Positions 32,427 to 44,881 of a DNA stretch of 64,000 nt are shown here, piece after piece. The stretch lies in contig CM069603.1 in the NCBI GenBank assembly GCA_035771175.1, positions 25,892,286 to 25,956,285 of the forward strand, in the 5' to 3' direction. Origin of the DNA: Paratinospora sagittata (Eukaryota; Streptophyta; Magnoliopsida; Ranunculales; Menispermaceae). The translations under genes and the position numbers were made by a program. The notes beneath the pieces are model-generated. The model saw only the letters and a list, made by a program, of their open reading frames with translations, was not told the origin of the DNA and did not search any database. Positions within the stretch are counted from its first letter, which is position 1, and each line of letters opens with the position of its first letter.

Positions 32427-33445
32427 TGTAATACCCTGAAAATTTTGAGGATATTTACGTAATTTTAACCTTAAGGGCATTTTTGTCATGTTACACATCT
32501 AATTGAAATGGACTCATGTGTGACATGGGTCACGTTCGAAACACTATAAAATACATTTTGAAGTGAATTGTGTCAAGAACGAGGGAAAACGAATCCTTGA
32601 CGAGACTGAACGTGTATAATAACAATACATACTTATTTTAGTCAAATTATACCAAAACGTAATCAAATCAACCTCATTTCAAAAATTTGACTTCACGGAT
32701 GAGTTCAAAGCACTGAAAAACCCTTAAGGACCCAGTTATGTGATTTTTTGAAGTCAAATTTGGATAGTGGTATAACACATGCGTGTGTATGGCCAACATA
32801 CACACATGGTATGTATATCCATGAATGAACACGTGAGAAGAATCACTGTCCTTCATCACCTTCGTTCCTTTCCGGTGATATTCCTCAATTTCATCTTATT
32901 AAATCAACCCAAAATTAACACTAGGGCTCTCCAATTTCTTTCCTTACATATATGATCTCCTTTATAAAAATTTAGAAAACTCCAAACTTCACGAAAAATC
33001 TAACCTTATGATATAAATGTAAAGATCATTCTCAGCCGCCACTCCCATCACCACTTTCATCTCTTTCTCTTACCAACAATAGAAGCACGTCGGAAACGAG
33101 CAACAAGACGAAGGTTAGCATCCCCTTCCTTCCTTCCTTTCTTCTTTTTGTCAGTGATGCCCTGTTTCAGTTTGCATGCTGTAGCAACAACAGCGTCGAG
33201 CAGCACAGTAGCGACGCTACTGCAATCAACATGTGTTGCTAGCTACCCCTCTTCTCCCCCACTGCCCCTCCCTTCTTCGTCCCTCTATTTCTCCTTCCTC
33301 TCTTCTCCTTTTCTCCTTTCTCACTCCTTCTATCTCCTCATCTTCTTTATCATCTCCTTCCCTGTTTATTCTCGCCACCACTACCTGCAAATACCAATGC
33401 CTTTGAGGACACCTCACTCACCACCAACATACATATATCATATTA

Positions 33446-33448
<3 letters not shown>

Positions 33449-33488
<40 letters not shown>
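33449..33488. repeat. TA dinucleotide tract
   Basis: About 20 TA units in the T1 3' LTR, versus a much shorter tract at 22900-22920 in the 5' LTR. This is replication slippage after insertion. Confidence 0.95.
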
Positions 33489-33491
<3 letters not shown>

Positions 33492-34447
33492 TTATATTGT
33501 ATAATGTTTTAAATGCATTCACTGTTTATATTATTAAAACCCACTACTGCCAACCACTTCTCTACTATACAAATTATATATATATATATTGGTAGTATAT
33601 ATATATATACATATGTATATACATATATCTTAGTTATATGAGTAATATATATATTTGGATAGGTACATGTGACTTATTTAAATGTAATACATATGTATAG
33701 GTTGAGGACGTACGTTACGCACTAAGAATTTTGACAACAACGAACTGCGCAGATAATAGGAGGGGAAGATTCTATGCCTTTATAATATTTTATTTCGATA
33801 TATAGATAGGAATATTAATTAATTAGACTTATAGATTACTCGTGCATGCTTATCTTATATGATTCTACATATACCACAGCGTAGTTGTTGACCATGATGA
33901 TATGTGCATTGCATGAATTGTTGTCCTGAGCTGATGTGGGATACGTGTAATTCATATGTAAATTATAATGCTTTATGAAAAAACATATGAACTGAGAATA
34001 ATTGCATGATTGTTATAATAAAGCTTATGTGTGACTATCATTATATCTGTCATCATGATATGATACCATGTGTAGTGAATTCCGATTTTGGGTAGTGCCA
34101 CCCGGGGTTTGATTCCCTAAACGTACGTGATTTGGAGCGTAATGGAATTCTCGACTCAAATAATCAAATATTGCATCGATTAATGTGTGAAACTTGTTTG
34201 CAATGTTCTTATGTATTTATCCTAATAAAATTTTGTGAATGGTTTTAGATGATGACCCACTGGGCTTTCAAGCTCACCCCTATTTTTCACATGCAGGTAC
34301 TTAATGTTGGTCCACCCAAGAGGGGGGTGAGTTGGTTGCAATGGTCAATTCTGAAAATATCTTCCAATAACTTAGTGATTTACATGAGTGTATTGGAATT
34401 GGATGCAAAATAGAACACTAACTAAATTGCAAACATAAGACACACAT

Positions 34448-34454
34448 ATTTATA
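34448..34454 (-). promoter_or_regulatory. TATA box of the solo copia LTR
   Basis: TATAAAT on the minus strand in the ACCACTATAAAT context. Confidence 0.65.
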
Positions 34455-34514
34455 GTGGTTTTCTTAATCCCTTAACTCTCGATTAGGATTTTCTTAATCC
34501 CTTAACTGATTCTC

Positions 34515-34800
34515 TTACGGGTGAGAACCAAACCGTTACAACTGCCCTTTTACAGGTTAAAGGAAAACCTGTCCTTTCACGGGCTAAGGAAGAACCAACT
34601 TTCTTTTTTTCTGGATGAGGAGAAACCCATGTTCCTTTTACAGGATAAGAAAGAACCGTTTTCCTTTTACGGGATATGGAAGAACCCTGATCCTTTTATG
34701 GGATGAGGAACAACCGTTTCTCTTTTACAGGTTAAGGACGCACCTATCCTTTTACGGGATTAGGATGAACCGATTTCTTACTTGCAGGTGAGGATGAACC
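34515..34800 (-). repeat. Proximal hairpin array, solo copia LTR
   Basis: Eight or so units of about 35 bp, TCCTTTTACGGG followed by AAGGA-type arms, the same type as in C3. Confidence 0.75.
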
Positions 34801-35830
34801 TTACATGATTTAAATCCTGAAATCATTAAGTGAACTGCATTCACTTGTCTTGGTTGTTTTAGTCCAGAAACACACCAACATTACAACATAATAATGTTGG
34901 TTCTAACTAAGTAGAACACTTTACAATTAAGCTCAGTACATATCATTATAAAGATATGAAATATGAAATAGGTAATGCTAAGTTGAAATACACTTACAGT
35001 CCTTTACCTTTCAATGTTCGGTATTGCTCGAGTGTAGTTTCGAAAAGCATGTAATATGAAAATCAGTGCTTCTTCAAAAATAATATGATACCAAATAAAC
35101 ATTGATTTGAAAATTGAAGGACTAGTGTAATTCAAGGACATAGACAGTTTTCAAAGTTGATATAAAATATAAGTATAAATTTTTTTGGTTCAGTGATCAA
35201 TAGTTAACGTAACTACTGTGATAGTTCGATACAATACTTAAGATATGAAATCCAGTACAACTGTATATCTCGAACTATTTCTCAAATTCTTTCTTCAGCA
35301 AGAATGATATCAAGAATGATATCAAGTATGAATCGGTGTTGAGAATTTGAGTTGATACCAAATGAAATAGATTTTCAAAGATAGAATGAAAATAAGCTCA
35401 GTATGAAAATCATTTGAATACGTAAAGGTATCAGTGAAAAATACTTTGAAAGTTTAGATAAAAAGATTTTGACATATACTAACTTTCAAAAAGTTTTGGC
35501 ACAATACAAATAGATTGGAAAGTTGTTTGATCCTAAGTGTTGATATTTATAGACTTAGTGGGAGTGGGACATAGTAGTCAGACATTTGAAGTTCAAATAA
35601 TATGAAACTTTACACACAACGGCTAGAATGTTATATGAAAATGGCAACTGCAATTTTCACTAACATTCTGGTTCTTTTCAGATTTCATGAAAAAGGAAAG
35701 TTTTAGAAAAACTTATTTCATGTATCAGAGACGATCTCTGATAGATCTGAAAAGGACTCTATGCAAAGGTCCATCCTGAAAAAGTAAATTGATGTATTGT
35801 ACTTATTCGAATAGTGACGGTTGTTGAATT

Positions 35831-36505
35831 AGCTTCTTGATTCCGTAATCAGTGTCCTAATGCATAATATCAACAATGTCGTTTTGTTCCTTGAGGGTGC
35901 TTATTACGTATAAGCATCCTGCTGAGCACTTAAGTGGGGGCGCTACTAACTCGTAAGCATTCTGACTTACTTTGACACTTAACTGACTTAAACCTTAGGG
36001 TGCTAATGTACAGTTAGCGTCCTGCTATGTTTTAAAACAATTCATTGTCTGAGGGTGCTACAATTTGAGTAAGCGTCTTGCCTTTAAAACATAAAACAAA
36101 ACATGAGGGAGCTACAATAGTTTAAGCGTCCTACCAATTAAAAACATTTTAAACAAAGACACAAGCACGATGAAGGACAATCAGCGTCCTGAAAGTTACT
36201 AAGTTGATTCCCAAAGGTGAGGGCGCTCATATCCAGGTAGTGTCCTGATAGATTATTCAACTTATAACTATCAGCGTCCTCAAAGATACATTCTTTGAAG
36301 AACTTAAGACATCTTTCACTGAGCTGATGCTGAGTCTGCTTCCTGACAACTTCAAAGGTTGACTAATAAATGAGGCCGCTACTATACAAGTAAGCGTCCT
36401 AATAAATCAGTTCAATTCAACCTAGAACGTTATCAGCATCCTAATGAGTCATCAGCGTCCTGACTTAACAAGTTCAGGAGAGCGCTGCTAAATCATTAGC
36501 ATCCT
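35831..36505 (-). repeat. Distal hairpin array, solo copia LTR
   Basis: About ten AGGGCGCT/AGCGTCCT units collinear with those of C3 at 9131-9824. Confidence 0.8.
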
Positions 36506-37661
36506 AAAATATTCTTTAAAAATAGTTTGGACTCGCGATTAAATATTTGATAAATGCGAATAAAAACTCGGTATATTGCAAATTAAATATATAAAATGAA
36601 ATCATTTGAAATACCGTAAAACCTTTGATCAAAACATGCAGATTTGAAAAACATATGCAGATGATTTATGCAAGGTTTTGAAGAACATTGTGAGCAATAA
36701 CAATAAGAGAAAGATACACCTTAAATACTTTGTGTATTTCTCATTTCTCATAACCGTTAAATCCAACTCTTCATTATGAAATATTCAATAAGAGTTTTGC
36801 GCAGAGTTGAATGACTTGAACGTTGATCGAGAGATGTAGACTTGAAGCTTGATCAAATCATTAGAGTGAAGTGATCTTGAAATCATAATGTGATCGTTGA
36901 AGTTCTTTTGATTGAAACGAACTTGACAGTTGGATGTGATCTTTGAGTTCCTTGATCAAGTCGTTCCTTGACTTTTTGCTTTCTTTAGGCCCTTTGATGA
37001 AATCTTGATACATGCACGTTTAGCATCGAAAAATATTTTGTTTGTGATCATCAAAATATACTTTATCACAGTTTATTTAGGGACAAGCTAAGTGATGAAC
37101 CATATAGGTTAACACTTAAGAGAATAAAATTGCGAGTTCGTGACATAGTTCAAAGTAGTAGGGGTGGGCTAATTTTTTGGTTAGTATTGTGGTGGCCCGG
37201 GTGAAAATTTTTATTTGATTTTTAAATTTTATTATTTAAATGGGTTGTACTGACAATCAAAATTTTAGTGAACATTATTACGGTTTGTAAAGGCCTTGTG
37301 GTTTATTTCACGAGTGAATGCCTTGGACTTGAATTTGTTGCTTTAAATTGGTGAATATCTTCAAATGTTAGGTCCACAAATGATGGACAAGGGTAAAAGC
37401 TTTCATCGTTCAATATGGAAATTTGTATAGTGGAAGCATATGGTTCTTGGCATGGAAATTGAACGGGTAATCATCAATCTTAACTTGTGACTTTATTTTG
37501 AATGTAAATGACATCATTAAAATTTTCTATCTGTGTAAAGATTTTGGGGTTAAGATAGATGGATACAACTCATGCCTCGATTATTAGTGATCTTTTCGAT
37601 AAAATCAAAATATTTATTATTTTTATTGGAAATTTAAGTGTTGAAAAATCGGGGTGTGACA

Positions 37662-39387
37662 TGGTCACTACTCATTAATTAATAGCGTAAACAACTCCAA
37701 TCATATGCCAATTAAGCATAAAGTGTACTAATTCCATTCTTTAAGGTCAAGAGCATTAAAAGCCCTAAAATATGGGGGTTTCCATACTAGGCCAACACAT
37801 GCTTAAAATGGGTTAATTTCAACACCAATCAACCCGATTCATATCAATATAGCATAATTCATCAAAACCCCCAATTTATAACTTAATTACAACAAAAGCC
37901 CCAAATTGGGGAAAATCTCCACAAAGGCCAACTTGGCCAACTTGAACTAATCAACATGCTATACCTTGAGGAATCCGAAATTGCCTCCATACATCATTCA
38001 AGAATGCTAATTTAACCAACATAGGTCACATGCATCATATTCCACATGCTCTAGGCCTAATTTCTAGGTTTAGGCCAATAACATGGAACCATATCAATTT
38101 CTCATTAGAAATTGGGGCAAATGTCACCAACATGCTCAAAACCATCATAGAAAACTATTCCATACATGAGCATTCCAAAATTCAGGGTTTCCATTGAAAC
38201 CCTAACCTCAAGCTCACCCAAACTTAGGTGTAAAGCTTGGAAAATAACATTTGGGCATGGTTTAGGCCTATTACATCAACCCCACCAATTTCTTGCTGGA
38301 AATTGGGGAAAATGCCACCATTGGGTTCAAAATCAACCTAGGAAACCAAACCCCTACCATACATTTTGGCCCTAAGGGTTTCCAACAAAACTCTAACCCC
38401 ATGCACCATCGAAAACGTGGTGAAGTGCTTAGAAAATGCAAATTGGGTGTAGATCGAGGTCAAGAGACCTTATTTCTATCATTTCCCACTCATTCCCAGC
38501 TCAAGACATCAAAAACCTAGTTTGGGAACACCCAAAACCATGACCCATGGAGAAAACTACATCATTAGAAAGCTTTCTCTCACTTTTAATGGTGATTTCA
38601 TGGAAAGAAATGGAGGAAAAACACTTACCTTGGGTGTAGGTGGTGCAAATCCCCCTTTGAAAACCTAGTTTTCTTCCTTTTTCCTCTCTCCAATTCGTTC
38701 TTAACTCATATGGGGGAAGTAGCAACTTTTCCCCCCTTCTAGCATTTGGCCAAATTTCACTAAAAAAAAAATGCCCAGAAACGTGAGGAGCGCTCTCATC
38801 CCTACCAAGGTCACCCATTCTTCATTTCTTTATTACGCGCTCAATACACATCAGAATTTCACGTATAACCAGTCGATTTCTATGTAAAAATGCATTCTGG
38901 ACTCATTTTTAATATCCCAAGGTCCATTTGACACACCAATAATTAATTATCATAAAATCAACCCATATACACAACACATTCCCATATAATTCTCATATCC
39001 ACCATGTATTGAAATACAACTTTCCCATATATCAAAAAGGGTGCATTAAATGAGAACATTTAATGTGATCTTTTCAACAAGTCACAAGTCAAAATGATGA
39101 CTTGTTCAACAAGTTACTTATATGAGGCTTCTCCAAAAAAGCCACCCACAATAGTATTACTATGGCTAATGATATTAATAAAAATAATAACACCACGAAT
39201 AATAATATTTTTTTTAAGCAATAATCACATACAACTCATTAAACAACTTAAAACCAAGCAAAAACATCCAAACTTACACATACCAAGCATCAAATATACA
39301 AATATACACATTAAAGTAAGCACATAGAGTTTGGGCAAAAATGCAAATGGGTTATGGGCTAAATGAAAGGATTTTTGGGGCATTACA
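37662..39387 (-). mobile_element. T2 solo LTR, right part
   Basis: Continuation of the LTR at 20531-21882 after the T1 insertion. The LTR start (minus strand) is TGTAATGCCCC at 39387. A perfect 5' splice-site match AAG|GTAAGT lies on the minus strand with the intron starting at 38628. One GAGCGCTC palindrome is near 38790. No ORF here looks like a protein; 38501-38818 is a chance frame. Confidence 0.9.
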
Positions 39388-39938
39388 AAAGGGGTTTTTG
39401 GTTTCAAATGTAATGTAGAAGATGTTCGTAATTGATCAAAGTGTTTAGGGTGTTTTTGAGCTACAATGTTCCTATTTTTCCCTACCTTTGAACCTTGGCC
39501 TTACATTACAACCTATGAAAGACCTATTGATTCTGAATGGTGTGTGATCTACATTAGTGGAGAGTGGTGTGAAAGATTTGCCTATGGAGTTCAAACTTAA
39601 ACCATATATTTTGAGATCTCATACTTAACTCTTGCTGGCACTTGATCATGACTTGCATGATTAGTTTGATGATATTAGCTATGTACTCATGTGTGAAAGA
39701 ATCAAAGATGAAACTTGGTGAGAGTTGAGTTGAAATTCTAGATGACTTTATGCTCTTGAAATTCTTCCTAGAAGTGAATGTTCTGTTAGTGTAATTTTGG
39801 AGGCCATATATGTGTTACAATGTTGAGTAAAGTCTTTATTTGTGCAAGATTGTGACTTTAGAAGGGTAGTATTAATCATTAGTTTTAGTTTTGTTTTCCC
39901 TTGCTCGGGACGATCAAAGTCCTAAGTTTGGGGGTATT
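39388..39938 (+). other. A1 3' untranslated region, part 2, with polypurine tract
   Basis: It resumes after T2 and shares blocks with A2 46100-46600: the 'ccttggccttacattacaa' block, then 'gctcgggacgatcaaagt' and 'aagtttggggg'. It ends with the purine tract AAGTTTGGGGGTATT at 39924-39938. Confidence 0.8.
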
Positions 39939-40384
39939 TGTTGAGTTGCATATTTATATAGGTTTTAGAGCCTATTTTAGGAGTGTTTTAGGACATTTCA
40001 TGCATTAGTTTCATGTGTTTGTGTTAGTTTTAATGCATTTGTTAGTTTATGATTAATTTGATTTTTATGCATTATTTTATTTTATTAGTTTATAGTTTGA
40101 TTTAATTTATGTTTGAGTATTTTATTAACTTGATTTGATTTGTTTTGTAGGTGTTTAGATGTGTTTGAAGTTAACTTGGATGATGGAAACATAATATATG
40201 CAGATGCAACGAGGATACATGAAGAATACAAGTCAAGGAATGCAAGAATTTGGCAAAGTCCACACAAGAAAAGTAAAGAAAAAGATGTGCAAATTCGGCT
40301 AAGTCCAGAAGAAGAGAAACAAGAGAGTGGTGGAAAACAGGGGTTGGGCGCCGCGACACCCAGATGTATGCACAGTGGTGATGC
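39939..40384 (+). mobile_element. A1 3' LTR, left part
   Basis: It starts TGTTGAGTTGC like the A3 LTR. It is interrupted at 40385 by A2 and continues at 48092. It contains a decayed GC palindrome at 40349-40360. Confidence 0.85.
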
Positions 40385-41865
40385 TGATAAGTTGAGTTTT
40401 TGATAATGTTTTACATGTTAATTTCATAAGGTTTTTAGGTGCATTTAGTTAGTTTTTTGATATATTTGCATTAATTGTTCATATTTAGTGTTTTAGGTTC
40501 ATTTAGATATTTTTATGAGTTTTATAAGTTGGTTTTAGTGGTTTTCATGAATAAAATGCATTAGGCTAGCTTAGGAAAATAATCATGATTTTTAGGTATT
40601 TTTCCTAAAGTCAATTGCATCATTTACTTATTAATATTGTCACATTTTACAAGTTCATACATAGTTTCATATCGAATTTTATTTCTTGATTAATATAGAT
40701 CATTTACTTGTGTTTTTGTGCTTTGTTTTGTAGGTAAATAAAGAGCCTAAAAATGGGTTGGAATGTGGTTCAAATGATGAAAAAATCATGTCAATGAAAG
40801 GTGCAAAAGACGGACCAAAAAACCAAGAGAAAAACCAGAAAAATGGCTTCCACACAAAGAGAACCAAAAGAGAGAAGAAAAGCCGTTCTAGGCACTGTGG
40901 CGTTCAAGACACAAATCTAACGTGAAAATGCATGTAGCGCCGCAGCGTTGGGTTGTGCACATTACAAGATTTTTTGTTTTTTGAATATTTTTTCTTACCC
41001 TTTTTGGTTTTTTCCCCACTTATGTATATAATCTCATTTTAGGGTTGTATTAGAGGATCTTCTTTCATTCTAGAATAGTAGATTGCAACTAATTAGGGTT
41101 AAGGTTGAGAAAAGGAGACAAGAAAGAGCTTGAGGAAGAAGATAAGTGGTAGGATTTTGTGGAGAAGAAGAAGAAGGAAAGCTACTCTAAAGGGGGGTTT
41201 TTCCATTCATTTCTTATTCAGTTCTTATATTCATGTCTTCTCTCTTGAATCTCTCTTTTGTATTCTTGAACATGACTATGAGCTAAATTTCTAATCTAGA
41301 GGTTAAATTGATCTATGTTGAATCTTATGGTATGATTATTCTTTACATGTTTTTGATTCATTATTTGGGTTTATTTGCAATATGAAACTCTTAAGTTCTT
41401 TTGAGATCTCTAAAAATGGATCCCAAATCTTAATGAATGTTCAATTCATTGGTTTATCAATTGGAAAAGGGAATTAATGTTTAGAGCATAGGTTATTGAA
41501 CTATCACTTGGAAGAGGGGTTTAATTGAATTAAGATCCATGATTTATAAATTCATGAATTAATCATTAGATGACTCTTTGGAAAGCCATAAGTGAAGACA
41601 TAGTGATATTAATTCTTTAGAGTTTTTAATCATTGATCTTCTCTAATTTCTATCCAAATTACATTGTTTAGTTTTAATTCTTGCTTATTTTTCTTTTTAG
41701 TACTCAATTCATCAAATATTGATTATCTAGATAAAATTTAGAGTTATTATAATTTCGAGTATTAAGAGATAGTTTTGCTAGTTCTAGAGGACGATAACCC
41801 AGTATTCACTGGTCTATATTAGAACTTGATTTTCGTGCGCTTGCAAATTGGAATTTATATCATCA
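40385..41865 (+). mobile_element. A2 5' LTR (Athila-like)
   Basis: A 1481-bp LTR from TGATAAGTTGAG to ATCATCA, paired with 46609-48091. The two look roughly 90-95 percent identical by eye. The flanks are GATGC left and AATAC right, 3 of 5 bases, both mismatches G-to-A, so probably a decayed duplication. A TATA box is at 41025-41031. Two GC-rich palindrome boxes lie at 40892-40903 and 40936-40949. Confidence 0.9.
41025..41031 (+). promoter_or_regulatory. TATA box of the A2 5' LTR
   Basis: TATATAA about 640 nt into the LTR, followed by TTTTAGGGTTG, as in A3. The 3' LTR copy is at 47253-47259. Confidence 0.6.
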
Positions 41866-41871
41866 AGTTTT

Positions 41872-41889
41872 TGGCGTCGTTGCCCTGGA
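41872..41889 (+). other. A2 primer-binding site (tRNA-Asp type)
   Basis: TGGCGTCGTTGCCCTGGA, six bases after the LTR end. It resembles the Athila/Tat site. Confidence 0.85.
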
Positions 41890-42012
41890 TTGGCTTAATT
41901 TTATCATTTTAGTACCGATACCAAGTAAGTCTAGGCTTAATCTAGAATTTTTACCTTTTATTTGTTATTTTCTTATTTTTATTCTCTTTTCTTGTTAGAT
42001 TGTGATTGGTTG

Positions 42013-43763
42013 ATGCGAAGGACTCGAAGTGTTGAACTTGTTCCTCTTGACCCCAAAATTGAAAGAACTTTTGGGAGGTTGAGAAGAAAAGGAAGAGTGG
42101 AAAAGCCAGCCATGGCGGAAGGAAAAATCAGTTGCCACTTAGAGATTATTTCAAGCCTGTGGTGAACAATAATTACTCGGGCATAGCAAGATTACCCATC
42201 AATGCCAACAACTTTGAATTGAAGTCGGCCTTGATCACAATGGTGCAACAACACCAGTTTGGGGGAGCATCACAAGAGGACCCTACAATGCACATTAACA
42301 CATTTCTGAAAATGTGTGATACAGTTAAAATCAATGGGGTGCCCAAAGAACAGATAAGGTTGAGGTTGTTTCCATTCTCACTAAGGGACAAGGCGAGGTC
42401 TTGGCTATAGTCGTTGCTACCGAGTAGTATCACCAATTGGGAAGAAATGGTGCAAAAATCTCTTCAAAAATTCTTCACGCCAGCAATAATTTCCAAACTT
42501 AGAGCTAAGATAAGCCAATTTAAGCAACTTGAGACCGAATCATTGTTTGAGGCATGGGAATGATTCAAGGATTTGCTGAGAAGATGCCCACAACACAGTT
42601 ATCAAGTGGCTTCAAATCCAAATTTTCTACAATGCAATGACCATGTCTACAAGAGCATGGGTTGATGCGGCAGCTGGTGGTACTCTCACGGGGAAGACAA
42701 CAAATGAGGCTCTCATATTGATAGAAAAAATGGCTTCCAATTCCTATGAACACTCAAATGAGAGGGCTCCAACAAAAAGACTGGTCGGGTTGCATGAAGT
42801 AGATCAATTAAGGCTTTATCGGCTCAAATGTCTTCAATGCTACACCACATGGCAACTTTGTCTGCCTCTATCCAAGGCAATCCTTCTTCTTCATCTGCCT
42901 CATCCATTGAGTCCATTGCGGCAGCACACGTGATTCCACAAGGCTTGGTTGGTCAAGATGAGCAATGTCAATTTGTGAACAATCGCCTCTATAATTATAA
43001 AAGGAACCAAGGGACAAGCTCAAGTCAAGTGCCTAATTAGTATTATCCAGGTGTGCGCAACCATGAAAACTTCTCTTTTTCTAACAATAGAAATGTGTTG
43101 CAACGACCGTCGGGGTTTCATAATCGAGTCCAAGAGAAGAAATCAAGTCTGGAAGAAGCAATAACCACTTTTCTAAATGATTCAAACAAGTGGTTCACCA
43201 AGAATGAAACAAAGTTGGATGAATTGGCAACTCACATGGCTAATCAAATGAGTTCCATGAGTCAAGTGATAACTCAAGTGAGCAACTTTGGTGCCTCTGT
43301 TAAGAACTTGGAGACTCAAGTTGGGCAAGTGGTTGCACAAACGAGTGCCCAACAACATCAACAAAATTCCTTCCCAAGCAATACAAAAGTGAATCCAAAA
43401 GAAAGATGCATGGCTATCAAATTAAGGTGTGGCAAAGAAGTTGAGAGTTCTCCTTTACTGAGCAAGGTCAAGCTGAGTTCATTTCCTTCTTCACCATACA
43501 TTTCGTCATATTCACAAGCTCAAGAAGAGGTTTAAAAAGAAGTTCAAGAGGAAGTGGCACAACAAGGCAATGGGGTTGCAAGTGACAAAGGACAAGAGGC
43601 TACAAAGAGAGACTTTGTTCCAAGTTGCATTACATTCCTGGATAATCCGCCTATCATCAAAACCCCATTCCATCTCCTCAAAGATTTGCAAAACAGAAGC
43701 TCGATGATCAATTCTCTAAATTTTTTAATATCTTCAAGAAGATTGACATCAACATCCCTCTAG
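42013..43763 (+). pseudogene. A2 gag (Athila type), broken
   Basis: The ATG at 42013 starts a basic N-terminus (MRRTRS, IERTFGRLRRK). After a frameshift near 42125 comes the Athila capsid core: LRDYFKPVVNNNYSGI, NNFELK, TMHINTFLKMCD, LRLFPFSLRDKARSWL. Stops at 42408 (TAG) and about 42561 (TGA) are in frame. A second shift leads to VDAAAGGTLTGKT and EKMASNSYEHSNER, and a third to 42828-43763 with TAG at 43038 and TAA at 43533. That last part has the SSLEEAITTFL and coiled-coil region (KLDELATHMANQMS). No CCHC knuckle is recognisable. Most stops fit C-to-T changes at Gln or Arg codons. Confidence 0.85.
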
Positions 43764-44404
43764 CATATGCTTTAGAGCAAATTCCCAATTATGCTAAATT
43801 CATGAATGAGGTGATGATGAGGAAGAGAAACCTAGCTGAATTTGAAACCGTCAAGCTAAATGAAGAATGTAGTGCCATCTTGCAAAAGAAACTTCCACAA
43901 AAGCTCAAGGATCCGAAGAGTTTTTCTATCCCTTGTGTTATTGGTCCATCTTCTTTTGATAATGTCTTATGTGATCTTGGTGCAAGCATTAATTTGTTGC
44001 CCTTGGCTATTTTCAGGAAGCTTGGATTAGGAGAGGTGAAACCCACCACTATATCCCTTCAACTAGCTAACCGTTCAATCACATATCCATGGGGCATTAT
44101 TGAAGATGTGCTAGTCAAAGTGGATAAATTTATATTTCCTGTACACTTTGTGGTGTTGGACATGGAGGAGGACGAAGAGCTACCACTCATTTTTGGGAGA
44201 CCATTCCTAGCCACAGGTAGAGCTTTGATAGATGTTGAGGGAGGGGCACTCACATTGAGAGTGAATGATGAAGAAGTCAAGTTCAACATCTACAAGACTC
44301 CAAAACTTCAAGAAGAAAAGAGCTTGTGCCATAGAGTTGATGTGGTGCAAAGCAATGTTCAAGAGAGCATGATGGTGACAAGTCCAAGCGAACCTTTGGA
44401 GTGA
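43764..44404 (+). pseudogene. A2 aspartic protease (Athila type)
   Basis: The frame shifts between 43730 and 43770 and then is open to TGA at 44402-44404. Before the core come INIPLAYALEQIPNYAKF and LPQKLKDPKSFSIPC. The active site reads CDLGASINLLPL at about 43972-44007. Athila-type proteases typically have Leu in the second position of D-x-G. RPFLATGRALIDVE lies near 44202-44240. This is the best-preserved coding block of A2. Confidence 0.85.
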
Positions 44405-44407
44405 GAC

Positions 44408-44881
44408 ATGGGTCAACCAAATTCTGAAAAATTAGTGAAAATTGAGGAGAAGAAGCATTTTGAGTTGCCATTTGTGAGCTCTATTGATGAAGCTTCTAAA
44501 TTCAAGTTAGAAGATATGAAAAGTGAAGCTCTTCCACCTTTGAGTTCTCTTTGGAGTGGTGTGTTGCAAGAGAGAACATTCCATGTGGAGAAGCAACAAG
44601 TTTTTGTTGATGACAAGTTTTATAAACGGGATGATCCTTTGTTCTTTCAAGGATGCAAAAATCAAGCTACCATGCAAAGTTTTCTTGAAAAAGGAGTACT
44701 AAAGATTCTTCATGGCTGTCATGCTTCATGTTGTGGCGAACATTTTAGTGCAAGAAGGATAACTTTAAATGCCCTTCAAAATGGTTTTTATTGGCCTACT
44801 TTGTTTGAAGATGGGGAGATCTTTGTGGAAGCATGTGCTAAATGTCTTACAAAGGAGAAATGTTTTGGCCAAGCCAATTAG
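44408..44881 (+). pseudogene. A2 protease tail fused to the integrase zinc finger; RT and RNase H absent
   Basis: Same frame as protease. An acidic linker (to about 44560) leads straight into the end of the RNase H-integrase linker and the integrase HHCC finger: ILHGCHASCCGEHFSA, LQNGFYWPTLF and CAKCLTKEK at 44704-44860. All of RT, RNase H and the integrase core are missing. The internal region is thus about 4.7 kb instead of the usual 7-8 kb. Confidence 0.85.

Larger units (their letters stand above)
34305..37114 (-). mobile_element. Solo copia LTR (C3 family) in the T1 3' LTR
   Basis: A 2810-bp LTR in minus orientation, from TGTTAACCTATATGG at 37114 to GGTGGACCAACA at 34305. The flanking duplication CTTAA is exact (34300-34304 and 37115-37119), and the T1 5' LTR shows the empty site at about 24003. 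It has a TATA box (34448-34454), a proximal array (34515-34800) and a distal array (35831-36505). Confidence 0.95.
32427..37661 (+). mobile_element. T1 3' LTR, split by a solo copia LTR
   Basis: About 2420 bp of LTR sequence (32427-34304 and 37120-37661) plus the nested solo LTR. It ends GGGGTGTGACA, followed by the flank TGGTC. Compared with the 5' LTR it lacks the 39-bp hairpin repeats and a piece around 23031-23085, and it has a longer TA tract. Confidence 0.9.

Noticed and set aside
33449..33488. TA repeat as a possible origin or matrix attachment signal.
   Set aside because: A simple microsatellite that differs in length between the two T1 LTRs; slippage explains it.
38166..38818. Overlapping ORFs on both strands in T2.
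   Set aside because: They lie in a solo LTR with no similarity to retroelement or host protein patterns that I can recognise; chance frames.
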